A program made the position numbers and the translations under genes. The notes beneath the pieces are model-generated. The model worked only from the letters and a program-made list of their open reading frames with translations. It searched no databases and was not told the origin of the DNA. 64,000 bases of DNA, from positions 62,001 through 126,000 of the forward strand of contig NZ_BDAZ01000008.1 of the NCBI RefSeq assembly GCF_001612725.1, written 5' to 3'. Of this stretch, positions 9,929 to 21,700 are shown one piece after another. The stretch is from Nocardia anaemiae NBRC 100462 (GTDB lineage Bacteria > Actinomycetota > Actinomycetes > Mycobacteriales > Mycobacteriaceae). How positions within the stretch are numbered: position 1 is the first letter of the stretch; each line of letters opens with the position of its first letter.

Positions 9929-10384
9929 GCCGCGGAACACCACCCAGCGCATCGCGCTATACATATAGACCGCCTCGCAGGCCCCCGCCAGCAACCGGGA
10001 CAGGTGATATTCCAAACCCAGTGCGGCCAGTCCGCTGCCGACGCCGAGTATGAAGGCCAGGTAGTTGATCACCACGACAAGCACGTAGACCACGGCCTGT
10101 CTGCCGACCGGCGCATGCGAGTGGAAGTTGAAGGTGCGATTGAGCACGAAGCTGAGCCCGAACGCGCAGATATAGGCCACGGTGACCGACAGCCATACCG
10201 GCAGTCCCAACCAGCCGTGCAGCACCGTGAGCAGCGCCAGATCGATACCGAAGGTGCAGCCGTTGATCAGCGCGAAACCTAGAAACGTCGGGGCGACAAG
10301 GCGATTCAGCCCCAACGGCAGCCGCGCGACGACGACCTCGCACCAGCGGGAGAAGCCCGCCACGAGGGTCTCGGTACTCGTCAC
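9827..10384 (-). CDS. GtrA-family membrane protein
   Basis: Small integral membrane protein of 185 residues with four predicted helices: LVAPTFLGFALINGCTFGIDLALLTVL, a second in the WLSVTVAYICAFGLSFVLN region, a third in VVYVLVVVINYLAFILG and a fourth before the C terminus. NRTFNFHS after helix 2 is the GtrA hallmark. GtrA proteins are implicated in moving polyprenyl-linked sugars across the membrane for cell-wall polysaccharide or arabinogalactan assembly. The C-terminal hydrophilic tail of about 30 residues is encoded antisense to the peptidase E gene and looks non-conserved. Confidence 0.82.
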   Translation of the reverse strand: MTSTETLVAGFSRWCEVVVARLPLGLNRLVAPTFLGFALINGCTFGIDLALLTVLHGWLGLPVWLSVTVAYICAFGLSFVLNRTFNFHSHAPVGRQAVVYVLVVVINYLAFILGVGSGLAALGLEYHLSRLLAGACEAVYMYSAMRWVVFRGLSQDREIVAVDHDDIVVGERPVRDALGPIASGE

Positions 10385-10459
10385 GCCGCCAGCTTGTCAG
10401 CGGCAGGTGTCCACCAGGTGATCGTCCAGGAAACAAGATCAGATGGAACCCGATCCCGA

Positions 10460-10771
10460 TCAGCCGATCCGGGTGAGCGCTGAACGGCGGTCCAGGGCGG
10501 ACCAGGCGACGAGGCAGCGGCGGCGGGTGACGTCGTCGACATCGTCGAGGAGCGCCTCGAGCAGGAGGCGAGGGTTGCGGTGCCACTGGTCGGACAGAGT
10601 GGCGACGGTGGTCTTGCCGAACATGCCCGAGCGATCCAGTGCCGTAATCCATTCGGCGATATCGCCAGCGTGAATGCGGCGCAACGAATCCGGATCGATG
10701 CCCCCGTCGACGACTTCATAGGAGAACACGGCAGCGACCAAATCACGGTAATCCGGCGACTCGACCTGCAT
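10460..10771 (-). CDS. Conserved hypothetical protein, 103 aa
   Basis: Short soluble protein with no recognised domain. It begins MQVESPDYRDLVAAVFSYEV and is rich in acidic and hydrophobic residues arranged as likely helices, with Trp residues near the middle and C terminus. The start is well supported: AGGAGG (10776-10781) lies four bases before the ATG. The frame is open further upstream, but that extension lacks coding character. It is 75 bp upstream of the GtrA gene in the same orientation, so they may share a transcript. Function unknown. Confidence 0.65.
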   Translation of the reverse strand: MQVESPDYRDLVAAVFSYEVVDGGIDPDSLRRIHAGDIAEWITALDRSGMFGKTTVATLSDQWHRNPRLLLEALLDDVDDVTRRRCLVAWSALDRRSALTRIG

Positions 10772-10977
10772 GAGACCTCCTCGGCACGCCTGCGCGCCTA
10801 CTGGAATCGGACGGCGCCCCGAACGGGCGCCTTGTCCGGAATTCTTATCGGCGGACGGACCCGGCACCACTGGACCGGCCCACATCCCGCTGGGCTCGGT
10901 GTTGTAGCAAACCTCCAGGGAGAACCGGACGCGCGGCTGTTACAGTCGGGCGCTCACCCTGGGCCGCGCCCGCCGTA

Positions 10978-10983
10978 TAGCGT
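10978..10983 (+). promoter_or_regulatory. -10 box for the FAD-linked oxidase gene
   Basis: TAGCGT matches TANNNT and ends seven bases before the GTG at 10991, the spacing expected for a leaderless transcript. The region between 10772 and 10977 is the divergent spacer to the hypothetical protein and shows no gene. Confidence 0.45.
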
Positions 10984-10990
10984 GATCTGT

Positions 10991-12349
10991 GTGGACCTGC
11001 ATGACCTTATCTCCCGCCTGCCCGATGGCGCGGTACTCACCGATCCCGACCTGCTGGCGGGCTATCGGCAGGACTGGGCGCGCGATCCGAGCGCTGGCAC
11101 ACCGCTGGCCGTGGTCCGCGCGACCGGCACCGATGATGTCGCGGCGACGTTGCGGTGGGCGCACGAACACCAGGTCGCGGTGGTGCCGCGCGGGGCCGGA
11201 TCCGGACTGTCCGGCGGTGCCACGGCCGTCGACGGTGGCATCGTGCTCAGTACCGAACGCATGCGCGCGATCACCGTCGACCCGGTCACCCGCACCGCGG
11301 TGGTCCAGCCCGGCCTGCTCAATGCCGAGGTCAAACGCACGGTCGCCGAGCACGGCCTGTGGTATCCACCGGACCCGTCCTCGTTCGAAATCTGCTCCAT
11401 CGGCGGTAACGCGGCCACCAATGCGGGCGGCCTGTGCTGTGTGAAATACGGCGTGACCACCGATTATGTGCTCGGCATGGAGGTGGTGCTCGCCGACGGC
11501 ACGGTGGTGCGGCTCGGCGGGCCACGGCTGAAGGATTCGGCGGGCCTGTCGCTGACCAAGATGTTCGTCGGCAGCGAGGGCACGCTCGGGGTGATCACCG
11601 AACTCACTCTGCGTCTGCTGCCCGCCCAACCGCCGCAGTCCACCGTGGTCGCGACCTTCCCGACGCTGACCGCCGCCACCGAGGCGATCCTCGGCATCAC
11701 CGGCACCCTGCGGCCCGCCATGCTCGAGTTCATGGATGCCGTCGCGATCAATGCGGTCGAGGACGAGATGCGGATGGGTCTGGATCGCGAGGCTGCCGCG
11801 CTGCTGGTCGCCCGTTCGGACGCACCGGGCGAATTCGCCAGGCACGAGGCCGAGATCATGGTCGGCATCTGCGAAAAGGCCGGTGCCACCGAGGTTTTCC
11901 ACACCGAGGATCCCGAAGAAGGCGAAGCCTTCACCGCCGCACGGCGTTTCGCCATTCCTGCGGTGGAGAAGATCGGGCCGCTGCTGCTCGAGGATGTCGG
12001 TGTTCCGCTGCCGCGGCTCGCCGATCTGGTCAATGGCATCGCGGCCATCGGGGCACGCAATGACGTGCTGGTTTCGGTGATCGCGCACGCCGGGGACGGC
12101 AATACCCACCCACTTATCGTGCACGATCCGACCGATGCGGCGATGACCGAACGCGCGCACCGCGCCTTCGGCGAGATCATGGACCTGGCCATCCAGCTCG
12201 GCGGCACCATTACCGGCGAACACGGGGTTGGCCGGTTGAAGAAGGCGTGGCTGCCAGATCAACTCGGCCCCGATGTGATGGCACTCACTCGCCGGATCAA
12301 GGATGCGCTCGACCCGCATGGCATTCTCAACCCAGGCGCGATTCTGTAA
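10991..12349 (+). CDS. FAD-linked oxidase, GlcD/D-2-hydroxyacid dehydrogenase type
   Basis: Flavoprotein of about 452 residues in the VAO family. Residues 40-215 form the FAD-binding domain, with VVPRGAGSGLSGGATA as the pyrophosphate-binding loop and SIGGNAATNAGG as the second conserved motif. The C-terminal half is the oxidase cap, with the conserved VIAHAGDGNTHPL and the terminal GTITGEHGVGRLKKAWL motif that contains the active-site His. These are hallmarks of glycolate oxidase GlcD, D-lactate dehydrogenase and D-2-hydroxyglutarate dehydrogenase. The substrate is a D-2-hydroxyacid but not otherwise decided. Either GTG 10982 or GTG 10991 could start it; the latter fits the -10 position. Confidence 0.88.
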   Translation: MDLHDLISRLPDGAVLTDPDLLAGYRQDWARDPSAGTPLAVVRATGTDDVAATLRWAHEHQVAVVPRGAGSGLSGGATAVDGGIVLSTERMRAITVDPVTRTAVVQPGLLNAEVKRTVAEHGLWYPPDPSSFEICSIGGNAATNAGGLCCVKYGVTTDYVLGMEVVLADGTVVRLGGPRLKDSAGLSLTKMFVGSEGTLGVITELTLRLLPAQPPQSTVVATFPTLTAATEAILGITGTLRPAMLEFMDAVAINAVEDEMRMGLDREAAALLVARSDAPGEFARHEAEIMVGICEKAGATEVFHTEDPEEGEAFTAARRFAIPAVEKIGPLLLEDVGVPLPRLADLVNGIAAIGARNDVLVSVIAHAGDGNTHPLIVHDPTDAAMTERAHRAFGEIMDLAIQLGGTITGEHGVGRLKKAWLPDQLGPDVMALTRRIKDALDPHGILNPGAIL

Positions 12350-12387
12350 ACGGAACATTCCCAGCCGCTGAGGAGTTTCACCCGATC

Positions 12388-12714
12388 ATGACCACCAGGC
12401 TCGAGCACAATGTCGCCGATACCCGATTCGAGATCTATCTCGACGACACCCTCGCCGGGTACGCCGACTACGCCGAACAAGACGATGCTGATCTCACCCG
12501 CCCCGTCGGCTCCGCCGACAACCATCCCCTTAAGGTGCGGGACTTCCACCACACCATGACCTTCCCGGAGTTCCGCGGCCGCGGCGTGGCCGCTCAGGTG
12601 GTGGAGTACGCGCTGCGGGATTCGCGGGCCCATGGCTTCGCCATCATCCCGACCTGCTGGTACGTCGAGAAGTACATCGCGGAGCACCGCGAATACGCCG
12701 ATCTGGTCGCCTAG
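12388..12714 (+). CDS. Small GNAT-like N-acetyltransferase (NATD1/YjdJ type)
   Basis: Compact 108-residue acetyltransferase-fold protein. [25 protein letters not shown] contains the coenzyme A-binding R-G-x-G-x-A motif, followed by [12 protein letters not shown], typical of the short COG2388 group. Substrate unknown. AGGAG at 12371-12375 precedes the ATG. It converges on the peptide synthetase gene with a four-base CTAG overlap of stop codons. Its position beside the synthetase may be chance, since it reads towards it from the opposite strand. Confidence 0.8.
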   Translation: MTTRLEHNVADTRFEIYLDDTLAGYADYAEQDDADLTRPVGSADNHPLKVRDFHHTMTFPEFRGRGVAAQVVEYALRDSRAHGFAIIPTCWYVEKYIAEHREYADLVA

Positions 12715-15700
12715 CGCAGGTAGTCCGCGAGGATCGGTCCGATCACCGCCAGAGCTTCCGGGCTGGTGAGTTTGTTGTGTTCGTGGCCGACCTGGTAGTC
12801 GGCAATGGTTCCGGTGACATAGGGTCGCCAGGTTTCGGAGTTGGGCAGGTACCCGGGTCGACTGTTGGTGCTGCTGAAGAAAAGCACGTCGCCGTCGAAG
12901 ACCGCCGGGTGGTATTCGGCGCTTTCCCGGATCAGCTGCTGGTAGTCGAGATAGAGGCGCTCGAGGTCGGCGGGGGTCAGGGCCGCGAAGGTGCCGCCGG
13001 CGGCGCGCAGGAGTTCGGCGGCGCGGTCGGGGAGCGCCGCATCCCCGTCGAGATTGTCGAGAAGGGCTGGATCGATACCGCCGAATTCGGCGAGCAATGC
13101 CTCCGGGGGCGGCATCTCGACGGCGCTTTCCGGTTCGACATCGGCGCGGCCGTCCATGAGGACCAGGGCCGACACCTCCGCGCCGCGGCGCTGGAGTTCG
13201 ACGGCGACCGCATGGGCGAGCGGGCCGCCCGCGGAGTAGCCGAGCAGGCGGTAGGAGCCAGCGGGCTGGGTGAGCAGGATGTGGTCGGCGTAGCGGGCAG
13301 CGCGTTCGGTGAGGGTGCCGTCCGGTCGGACGCCGTCGGCCACGGCCGGTGACTGCAGGCCGTAGATCGGGTGATCGCCGTCGAGGTACTGCACCAAACC
13401 GGCATAGCACCAGGCCAATCCGATGGCGGGATGGATGCAGAACAGTCCGGGACCCGTGCCACTCGGGCGCAGGGCCAGGACGGTGCGCAAAGCCGGATCG
13501 ACGCCTGGCTGATCACCCTCGATGATGCGTTGCGCTAGGACGGCGGGCGTCGGTTCGCCGAACATCCACTGCACCGGCATATTGAAGCCGCTGCGTTCGC
13601 GGATTTCGGTGACGAGTCGGATGGCGACCATGGAGGTGCCGCCGAGTTCGAAGAAGTTGTCGTCCAGGCCGATTCGGTCCGCACCGAGTACGGCTTCGAA
13701 TGCGTCCACAACCAGACGTTCGGTGCTGGTGACCGGTGGACGATACGGTAAATCCTTGCGCCGCACGGTCATTGGTGGGGGCTGGTGCACGACCGTGCCC
13801 GGCGGGGCGGTGACATCGAGTTCACCGATGACGACGGCGGGGTCAGCGGTGACTTCTTCGAGCACCTGAACGAATCTGCGCGTCAGGGTTTCCGCGGTCG
13901 ACTGTTCGAAGAGATCGCGGGCGAAGGTCAGGGTTCCGGTGATACCGGCGGGTGCGCCGTCGGCATCGAATTCCTCGGCCAGCATCCATTCCAGATCGTA
14001 TTTGGCTCCGACCGCGGCCAGCGAAACCGGTGTGATCTCCAAGCCCGGCAACCGAAGCGGCTCGCGATCGAAGTTCTGGAACACCAGAATCACTTGGAAC
14101 AGTGGCGAATGCGCCGTCGACCTGGCGGGTGCGAGCACCTCGACCAGTCGTTCGAACGGCAGATCGGCATTGCCGAAGGCATCCAGATCGGCGTCTTTCA
14201 CTGTGGCGAGGATGTTTTCGAAGGTGGCGTCGTGCTCGATCCGGGTGCGCAGGACCAGGGTATTGACGAACATCCCGACGAGATCATCGAGTTCCCCGTC
14301 GCCGCGACCCGCGGTGACCGAACCGATCGCCACATCCGTGGCACCGGAGAGCCTGGCGAGCAGCACTGCGAGCGCGGCATGGGCCACCATGAAGACGCTT
14401 ACGCCGTGCCAGCGCGCGATCTCGCGAATCCGCTGCTGCACCGTGATTCCGATATCGAACTCGACCATGCCAGCACGATGCGTCGCCACCTTCGGCCGTG
14501 GATGGTCGGTGGGCAGCGCCGATACCTCCGGCAGTCCGTCGAGTGCACCGCGCCAGTACTCCAGCTGGCGATGCGCCGCACTGTCCGGATCGTCGTCAGC
14601 GCCGAGCAATTCGTGCTGCCACAGCGCGTAATCGGCGTATTGCAACGGCAACGGTGCGAATTGCGGTGCGGTACCGCCCCGGCGCGCGGCGTAGGCCAGC
14701 AGCACGTCGCGGGTAAGCGGCGCCAATGACCAGCCGTCCGAGGCGATGTGGTGCATGACGACGATGAGCACCCAGCGCTCGGGTTCCAGGCGTAGCAGCC
14801 ACACGCGAAGCGGAAGTTCTCGGGTCAGATCGAAGCCGTGTCCACTGGCGCGCATGGCGAACTCGGCCACGGTCTCCTCGCCGATATCGGAGACCACCAC
14901 CGGGACAAAGGCTTCCGCTGCGGGCAGGACTTTCTGGTATGGGTCGCCCGCGGCATCCACCGGGTACACGGTGCGTAGTGATTCGTGCCGTGCGACCAGA
15001 TCCGGGACGGCCGCGCGGAGCAGTTCCGGATCGAGGTCACCGCGAACCTCGACGGCGATCGGCACATTGTGCGCGGGTGAACTCGGGTCGTAGCGGTTGA
15101 GGAACCACATGCGCCGCTGGGCCGCCGAGAGCGGGATGTGGCGTGGGCGCTCGCGCGGTCCGAGCCGCGGTCCGGGCGGGGCGGACGCGGTCCGGATCGC
15201 CTCGGCAAAGTCGGCGACGGTGGGCGCGTCGAAGACAGTGCGGACCGGGATTCGGGTATTCAGTGCGGCGCCGAGCCGGGCGACGACGCGGGTGGCGATC
15301 AGCGAATTGCCGCCGAGGGCGAAAAAGTCGTCGTCGAGGCCGACGCGGGCGACACCGAGCAGTTCACCGAAGGTTTCGGCGATTGCTCGCTCCGTGGGCG
15401 TCTCGGGGGCGCGATACCGGCCGCCGCGCAGATCGGGTGCGGGCAGCGCCTTGCGGTCCAACTTTCCGCTCGCGGTTCGCGGCAGTTCGGTCAGCGCGAT
15501 AATGACCGAGGGCACCATGTAGGACGGAAGTCGCTGTGCCACCGCGTTTTTGAGCAGATCCGGCGCGAAATCGGCGCTGGGTACCACGTAGGCGACGAGG
15601 ACTTCACCGACTGCCGCATCGGTGTGCACGCTCACCGCCGCTTGCTCCACGGCCGGGTCGGCGAGCAGCGCCGATTCGATTTCCCCGAGTTCGATGCGCA

Positions 15701-18700
15701 GGCCGCGTAGCTTGATCTGCAGGTCCGAGCGGCCCAGGTATTCGAGGTCGCGGCCGCGCCAGCGCACCAGGTCACCGGTGCGGTACATGCGTTCACCCGG
15801 CACGCCGTACGGGTCGGCGACGAACCGCGATGCGGTCTGGCCGCCGCGGGCGTGATAGCCGCGAGCGACTGCGATACCCGCCAGATACAGCTCACCGGCA
15901 ACGCCTTCGGGCACCGGGTGCAGCCGATCGTCGAGCACCAGTGCGGCCATGCCCGCGATGGGACCGCCGATGGTGACCTCCTCGCCTACCCGCAGCGGGT
16001 TGCTTCCTGTTGCCCAGATCGTCGTTTCGGTTGGGCCGTAATCGTTGAAATGCAGGCGATCCGGCGCGGCCCAGCGGGCGACCAGATCGGGCGGACACGG
16101 CTCACCGCCGGTAATGATGACGCGCACGGTGTCGCATCCGGCCGGGTCGACCGAAGCCAGCGCCGATGGCGTCAGAGCGATGTGCGAAACCTGTTCGCGT
16201 ATCAGCAGTTCCGCGAGTTCGGGGCCACCGAATGCGGTGCCGCCCGCGATGACCAGCGTTGCCGCCGGACCGACTGCTATCAGAAGTTCGAGAACCGCTG
16301 CGTCGAAACTCGGTGAGGCGACGTGCAGGACGCGAGAGACGCTGGTGGTCGCATTGCGTTTCTGCTGTGCCGCAGCAAGATTGGCGAGACCGGTGTGCGT
16401 GACGACGACGCCCTTCGGCCTACCGGTTGATCCAGAGGTGAACAGGACGTAGGCCGGGTTCTCGGGCCGCACGTTCCGCGATCCGATCGGCGAACTCGAT
16501 GTGGCATCCAATGATTCGATGAAGTCCGGGTTATCGAGGGCGAGCCACCGCGTCGAAGTCGGCAGACTCGGCGCGATCGAAGTCCGGGTGATGCCGAGTT
16601 CGGCACCCGAGTCCGCGATTATCTGTTCGATCCGCTCGGCGGGGTAGCCGGGGTCGACGGGGACGAAGGCCGCGCCGGTCTTGGCCACCGCCCAGATCGC
16701 GAGCACCGACTCGAGCGAGCGGCGCAGGGCCACCGCTACCAGCGCTTCTGGGCGCGCACCGACGTCGATGAGTTGGCGGGCCAGTCGGTTCGAGTGTTCG
16801 TCGAGTTCGGCATAGGTCAACGTTGCAGTGCCGTCGACCAGGGCGATGCCGCCCGGGTTCGCGGTGACCGCGTCGGCGAGCAGATCTGCCAGCACCCGCG
16901 GTGGCCGCTCGATCCGTGCCCGTCGCGACAGCAGATCTCGGCGATCGGCGGGCGCGAGCAATTCGATATCACCGACCGGTACCTCCGGATTCGCCGCTAC
17001 CGCGCGCAGCACGCGCAGCCAGCGTTCGGCCATATGCGCGACGGTCGCACGGTCGAAGAGGTCGGTGGCGTATGCGATCCGTACCGACAGGCCGGACGAA
17101 TCTGTCTGCGCCACCGTGACACTCAGATCGAAACGGATGTGCTGCTGGTCGAGATCCAGTGCTTCGGCACGCAGATTCGGCAGGGTGAGTTCGACCGGCG
17201 CGAGATTCTGCATCACCAGCATTGTCTGAATCAAGGGGTGCCGGGAGGCCGAGCGGGTGGGGTCGAGCAGATCGACCAGCCGCTCGAAGGGCACGTCGGC
17301 GTGGGCGAGTGCGTCGAGATCGGTGCGTCGCACCCGGCCGAGCAACTCGGTGAACGGCTCCGCGGCACGAATTTCGGTGCGCAGCACCAGGGTGTTGACG
17401 AACATGCCGACCACATCGTCGAGTTCGGCGACGCCACGGCCCGCCACGGGAGTCCCGATGGCGATATCGGTGGTGCCGCTCAGCCGGGCGAACAGCACCG
17501 CGAGTGCGGCGTGCAGCACCTGGAATCGCGTGCATTGGTTCGCGGTGGCGAGTTCATCGATACGCGCGGTAAGTGCCGCGTCGAATTCGCGGTAGACCGT
17601 GCCCGCCCGCAATGATGCGGTCGATGGCCGGGGGCGGTCGGCGGGCAGTGCGAGTTGGTCGGGCAGGGCGGCGAGTGCGTCGGTCCAGTACCGGATCTGC
17701 TGGGCCAGTGGCGATTCCGAATCGTGTTCGGAGCCGAGACGCTCGTGCTGCCACAGGGTGTAGTCGGCGTACTGAACGGGAAGCGGGGTCCATGCGGGTG
17801 CCGCACCGTCCAGCCGGGCGGCGTAGGCCGTCATCACATCGCGGGCGAGTGGGCCCATCGAGAAGCCATCGGTGCTGATGTGATGGATTACCAGCACGAG
17901 TACGTGTGCGTTCTCCGCGAGCCGGTACAAGCGTAGCCGCAATGGCACCGCGGCGGTCACGTCGAATCCCGCACCGACACAGTCCGCGATCGCGCCGGGC
18001 AGCTCCGCATCGGTGACGGTAGTCGGATCGAGGTCCGGCACAACGGAATCCGTTGGCAGAATCACCTGGTATCCGACGCCGTCACGGGCGGGATATACCG
18101 TGCGCAGCGATTCGTGCCGCTCGAACACATCGCGCACCGCCGCTTCGAGTGCCGCCGGATCCAGCCTTCCGGTGAGCCGCAGCACGATCGGCACGTTATA
18201 AGCACCGGAATCGGGATCGTATTGGTTGACGAACCACATCCGCTGCTGCGCGGGCGAAAGCGGAATCCATTGTGGCCGTGGCCCTTGCCGAGGACCGGAC
18301 ATATCCATGGCGGCTGTCGCACCGAGTCGCGCGGCGAGCGCGCGCACGGTCGGCGCTTCGAAGACCAGCCGGACCGGCACCGACACCGCCAGTGCCGAAC
18401 CGAGCCGAGCCGCGACTCTGATCGCCGAGAGCGAATCACCACCGAGCGCGAAGAAGTCGTCGGCCGCACCGACCTTTTCCCGGTCGAGCACCATGCCGAA
18501 GACATCGGCGACCAGGCGCTCCCGCCCGACCGGTTCGACGTATTCGGCGACCGCCAGTTCGGGTTCGGGCAGTGCGCGCACATCGACCTTGCCGTTTCCG
18601 GTCAGCGGCAGGTCGGTCAGTACCGTGATGGTCGCGGGCACCAGATGTCTCGGTAGGCGCTGGGAAAGATAGTCCCGCAACTCGTTCGCGGTAAGTACCG

Positions 18701-21700
18701 CATCCTCGGTCGGCCCCACATAGCTGGCCAGCACATGAGCTCCGGCCGGTCCCTGACGCGGCACGGTGATCGTCGTCTCGACACCGTGGCACTTGCGCAG
18801 CACCGCATCGACCTCACCCGGCTCGACCCTGATGCCGTGCAACTTCACCTGGAAGTCATTGCGACCCACGTACTCCAGTCGCCGCCGGGACATCCGCCTG
18901 ACCAGGTCGCCGGTGCGATACATCCGCTCACCCGGCGTTCCGAACGGGTTCGCCACGAACCGCGCCGCCGACAGTCCCGGCTGACCGACATAGCCGCGGG
19001 CAAGTCCGGGCCCCATGACATACAGCTCACCCGTCGCGCCGAGCGGTACCGGCCGCAACCAGGAATCCAGCACGGCCAGACCGGTTCCCGGCAACGGTGC
19101 GCCGAGATCCGCGAGTTCTCCCGGACGCAGCGCAGCGGTGAACGTCGCCGCCACGGTTGCTTCGGCGGGGCCATAGGAATTCAGCAGCGTCCGACCCTCA
19201 GCGAGGCGGGCGGTCAGCTCCGGCGGGCATGCCTCACCGCCGGAGACCAGCACCCGCACGCCCGCGACCGCCACCGCGGGCACTGTGGCGAGCACCGCGG
19301 GCGTCGAGATCACATGGGTCGCATCGGATTCGGCGATGACCGCGCACAGCTCGGCACCGGCATTCGCCTCCGGCGGGGCGATCACCAGGGTCGCGCCGGT
19401 TTCGAAGGTGGACAACCACACCAGGATGGCGCCATCGAAACTCGGATTCAGACAATGCAATACGCGATCGCCCGGCCGGGCTCCGATGGCGGCGGTACCG
19501 GCCACGAGCCCGCTCAGACCGGCATGGGTGACTACTACGCCCTTCGGTGCTCCGGTCGAGCCGGAGGTGTACACGATGTAGGCGGGGTGTGCGGCAAGCA
19601 ATGGCCTGCGCCGATCGGCGGCTGTCAGCGGTGCCGCGGTTGCCTTCGGATCGTCCAGCACCTGCCACGGCACCTCGTCCGGGAGTCGATCCCGCAGCGT
19701 CGCGACGGTCACCCCGAATAGCGCACCGCAGTCGGCGGCGATATCGATGATCCGCTGCGCGGGCTGGGCCGGATCGACCGGCACGAAGGCAGCCCCGGTC
19801 TTCGCGATCGCCCACACCGCGACCATCCACTCCGGCGATCGCGGCACCGCCAGCAGCACAGCCGTTTCCGGTTCCGCACCGGCCGCCAGCAGCGCTCTGG
19901 CCAGCCGATTCGACTGCTCGTCGAGTTCTCGATAGGTCAATTCGGTTGGCCCGTAACGGATTGCGATCCGGTCCGGTTGGATGCCGCCCGTCAGAATCTC
20001 GGGAAGCAACCGCAGCGGCTGGGGACGCGCGCGCAGTACCTCGCCGGGATCGGCTCCGGTGACTGCCATGACCAGCTGGTTCGGATCCGAGCCGAGCCGA
20101 GCGAGAATGCGGGCCAGGCGAGCCGCCAGCGCATCCGCCTCGGTTTCATCGAAGTACTGCGCCGAGTAGTTCATCACCAGACGCAGGCCACCCCGGCCGT
20201 GCACGGCCAGTGCGAGCGGATAGTGCGTGCCGTCGTAGGCACGGAACCCGCTGACCCGCAATGCCGCCCGCTCGGCGGCGGCCATCAGGGCCGCGACATC
20301 CACCGGATACGACTCGAATACGAGTGCGGTGTCGAACAGCGGCCCCATACCGACGGGGCCTTGAATATCATTGAGCCCCAACGTATGGTGCTCGAGCAAG
20401 ACCGCCTGCTCACGATGTACTCGCCCGAGCAGATCCGCCACCGACTCGGCCGGTTTCAGCGTGATCCGTACCGGAATCGTGTTCACCAGCATGCCGACAA
20501 TGCGTTCGGCCCCCGCCAATTCGGGCGGACGGCCGGATACGGTGGAGCCGAATACGATGTCGTGCTCCCCCGTCAGCTCGGCCAGCAGCAGCGCCCACCC
20601 GACCTGTACCGCCGTATTGAGCGTGACGCCCTGCTCGGCGGTAATCCGCTGAAGTGCGGATACCTCCGGTTCAGCCAATGGGATGTCGGTGGTCCGGGTG
20701 GGTTTCGACCGACTCGGGCCGCCGTCGGCCACAGCGGGAGCCCGCCCGGCGGTCACCAAGGTCGGGCCTGGTAGGTCGGCCAATGCGGCAGCCCATGCGG
20801 CTCGCGCGGCGGTGTGGTCTCGGCCCGCCAGCCACTCCAAGTAGCGACGATACGAGACAGCTGGACCGAATTCGGTGCTGTCACAGTCTTTTTCGTATAG
20901 CGCAAGCAATTCACCGAAGAGCAGTGGCATGGACCAGCCGTCGAGGATCAGGTGATGGTTCGTGATCACCAACCGGATATCGCGCTCGCCGCAGCGCACG
21001 CAGAGGAAGCGCAGCAGCGGTGGCCGGTCCGGGGCAAAGGGTTTCGCTAGTTCGGTGTCGGCGAGGCGGTCGCATTCCGTCGCATCCGCTTCGATGTAGG
21101 CCCACGGCACCGTGACTTGCTCGAGTACCACCTGAACCGTCGCATCGTCGCCGGGTAGGAAGGCCGTCCGCAGCGCCTGGTGTCGCTGGACGAGCGCGTC
21201 GGCGGCCCGCGCCAGCCGTGCGACATCCACCTCGCCCTCGAAGTGGATCACCGCCTGCACCGAGTACCCGTCGGTGCGTCCGGCGGCCAACTGCGTGTGG
21301 AACAACAGGCCTTGCTGCAGCGGCGCGAGTGGCCAGACGTCCTCGAATGCCGGGTACCGCGACTCCCATTCGTCGATCTGCTGTTGTGTGGCGGATACCA
21401 GCGGCAGATCCGAGGGAGTGAACCCACCCGCATCCGGGGCGCGCAGCAGGTCTGCGAGCGAAGTGAGTTCCGATATCCATTGCTGTGCAATATCTTCCAG
21501 ATCGGCAGCCAAGGATCTGAACTGCCAGACCGCCTGCAGGACAGGGCCTTCAGCAGTCTCCAAGGTCAACGCATCGATCGTGATATCCCCGGCCGCGGGC
21601 AAGTCCGGTCCGGTTCCCAGTGACGTCACTATCGAATCCGGCAGCCACGGTCCCGCATCGACAGCAGGCATCTGCCCGAGGTAGTTGAACCCGATCCGCG

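Noticed and set aside
10580..10990. N-terminal extension of the FAD-linked oxidase to an upstream ATG
   Set aside because: It would run through the hypothetical gene on the other strand and its well-supported ribosome binding site, and would add about 135 residues not typical of the family.
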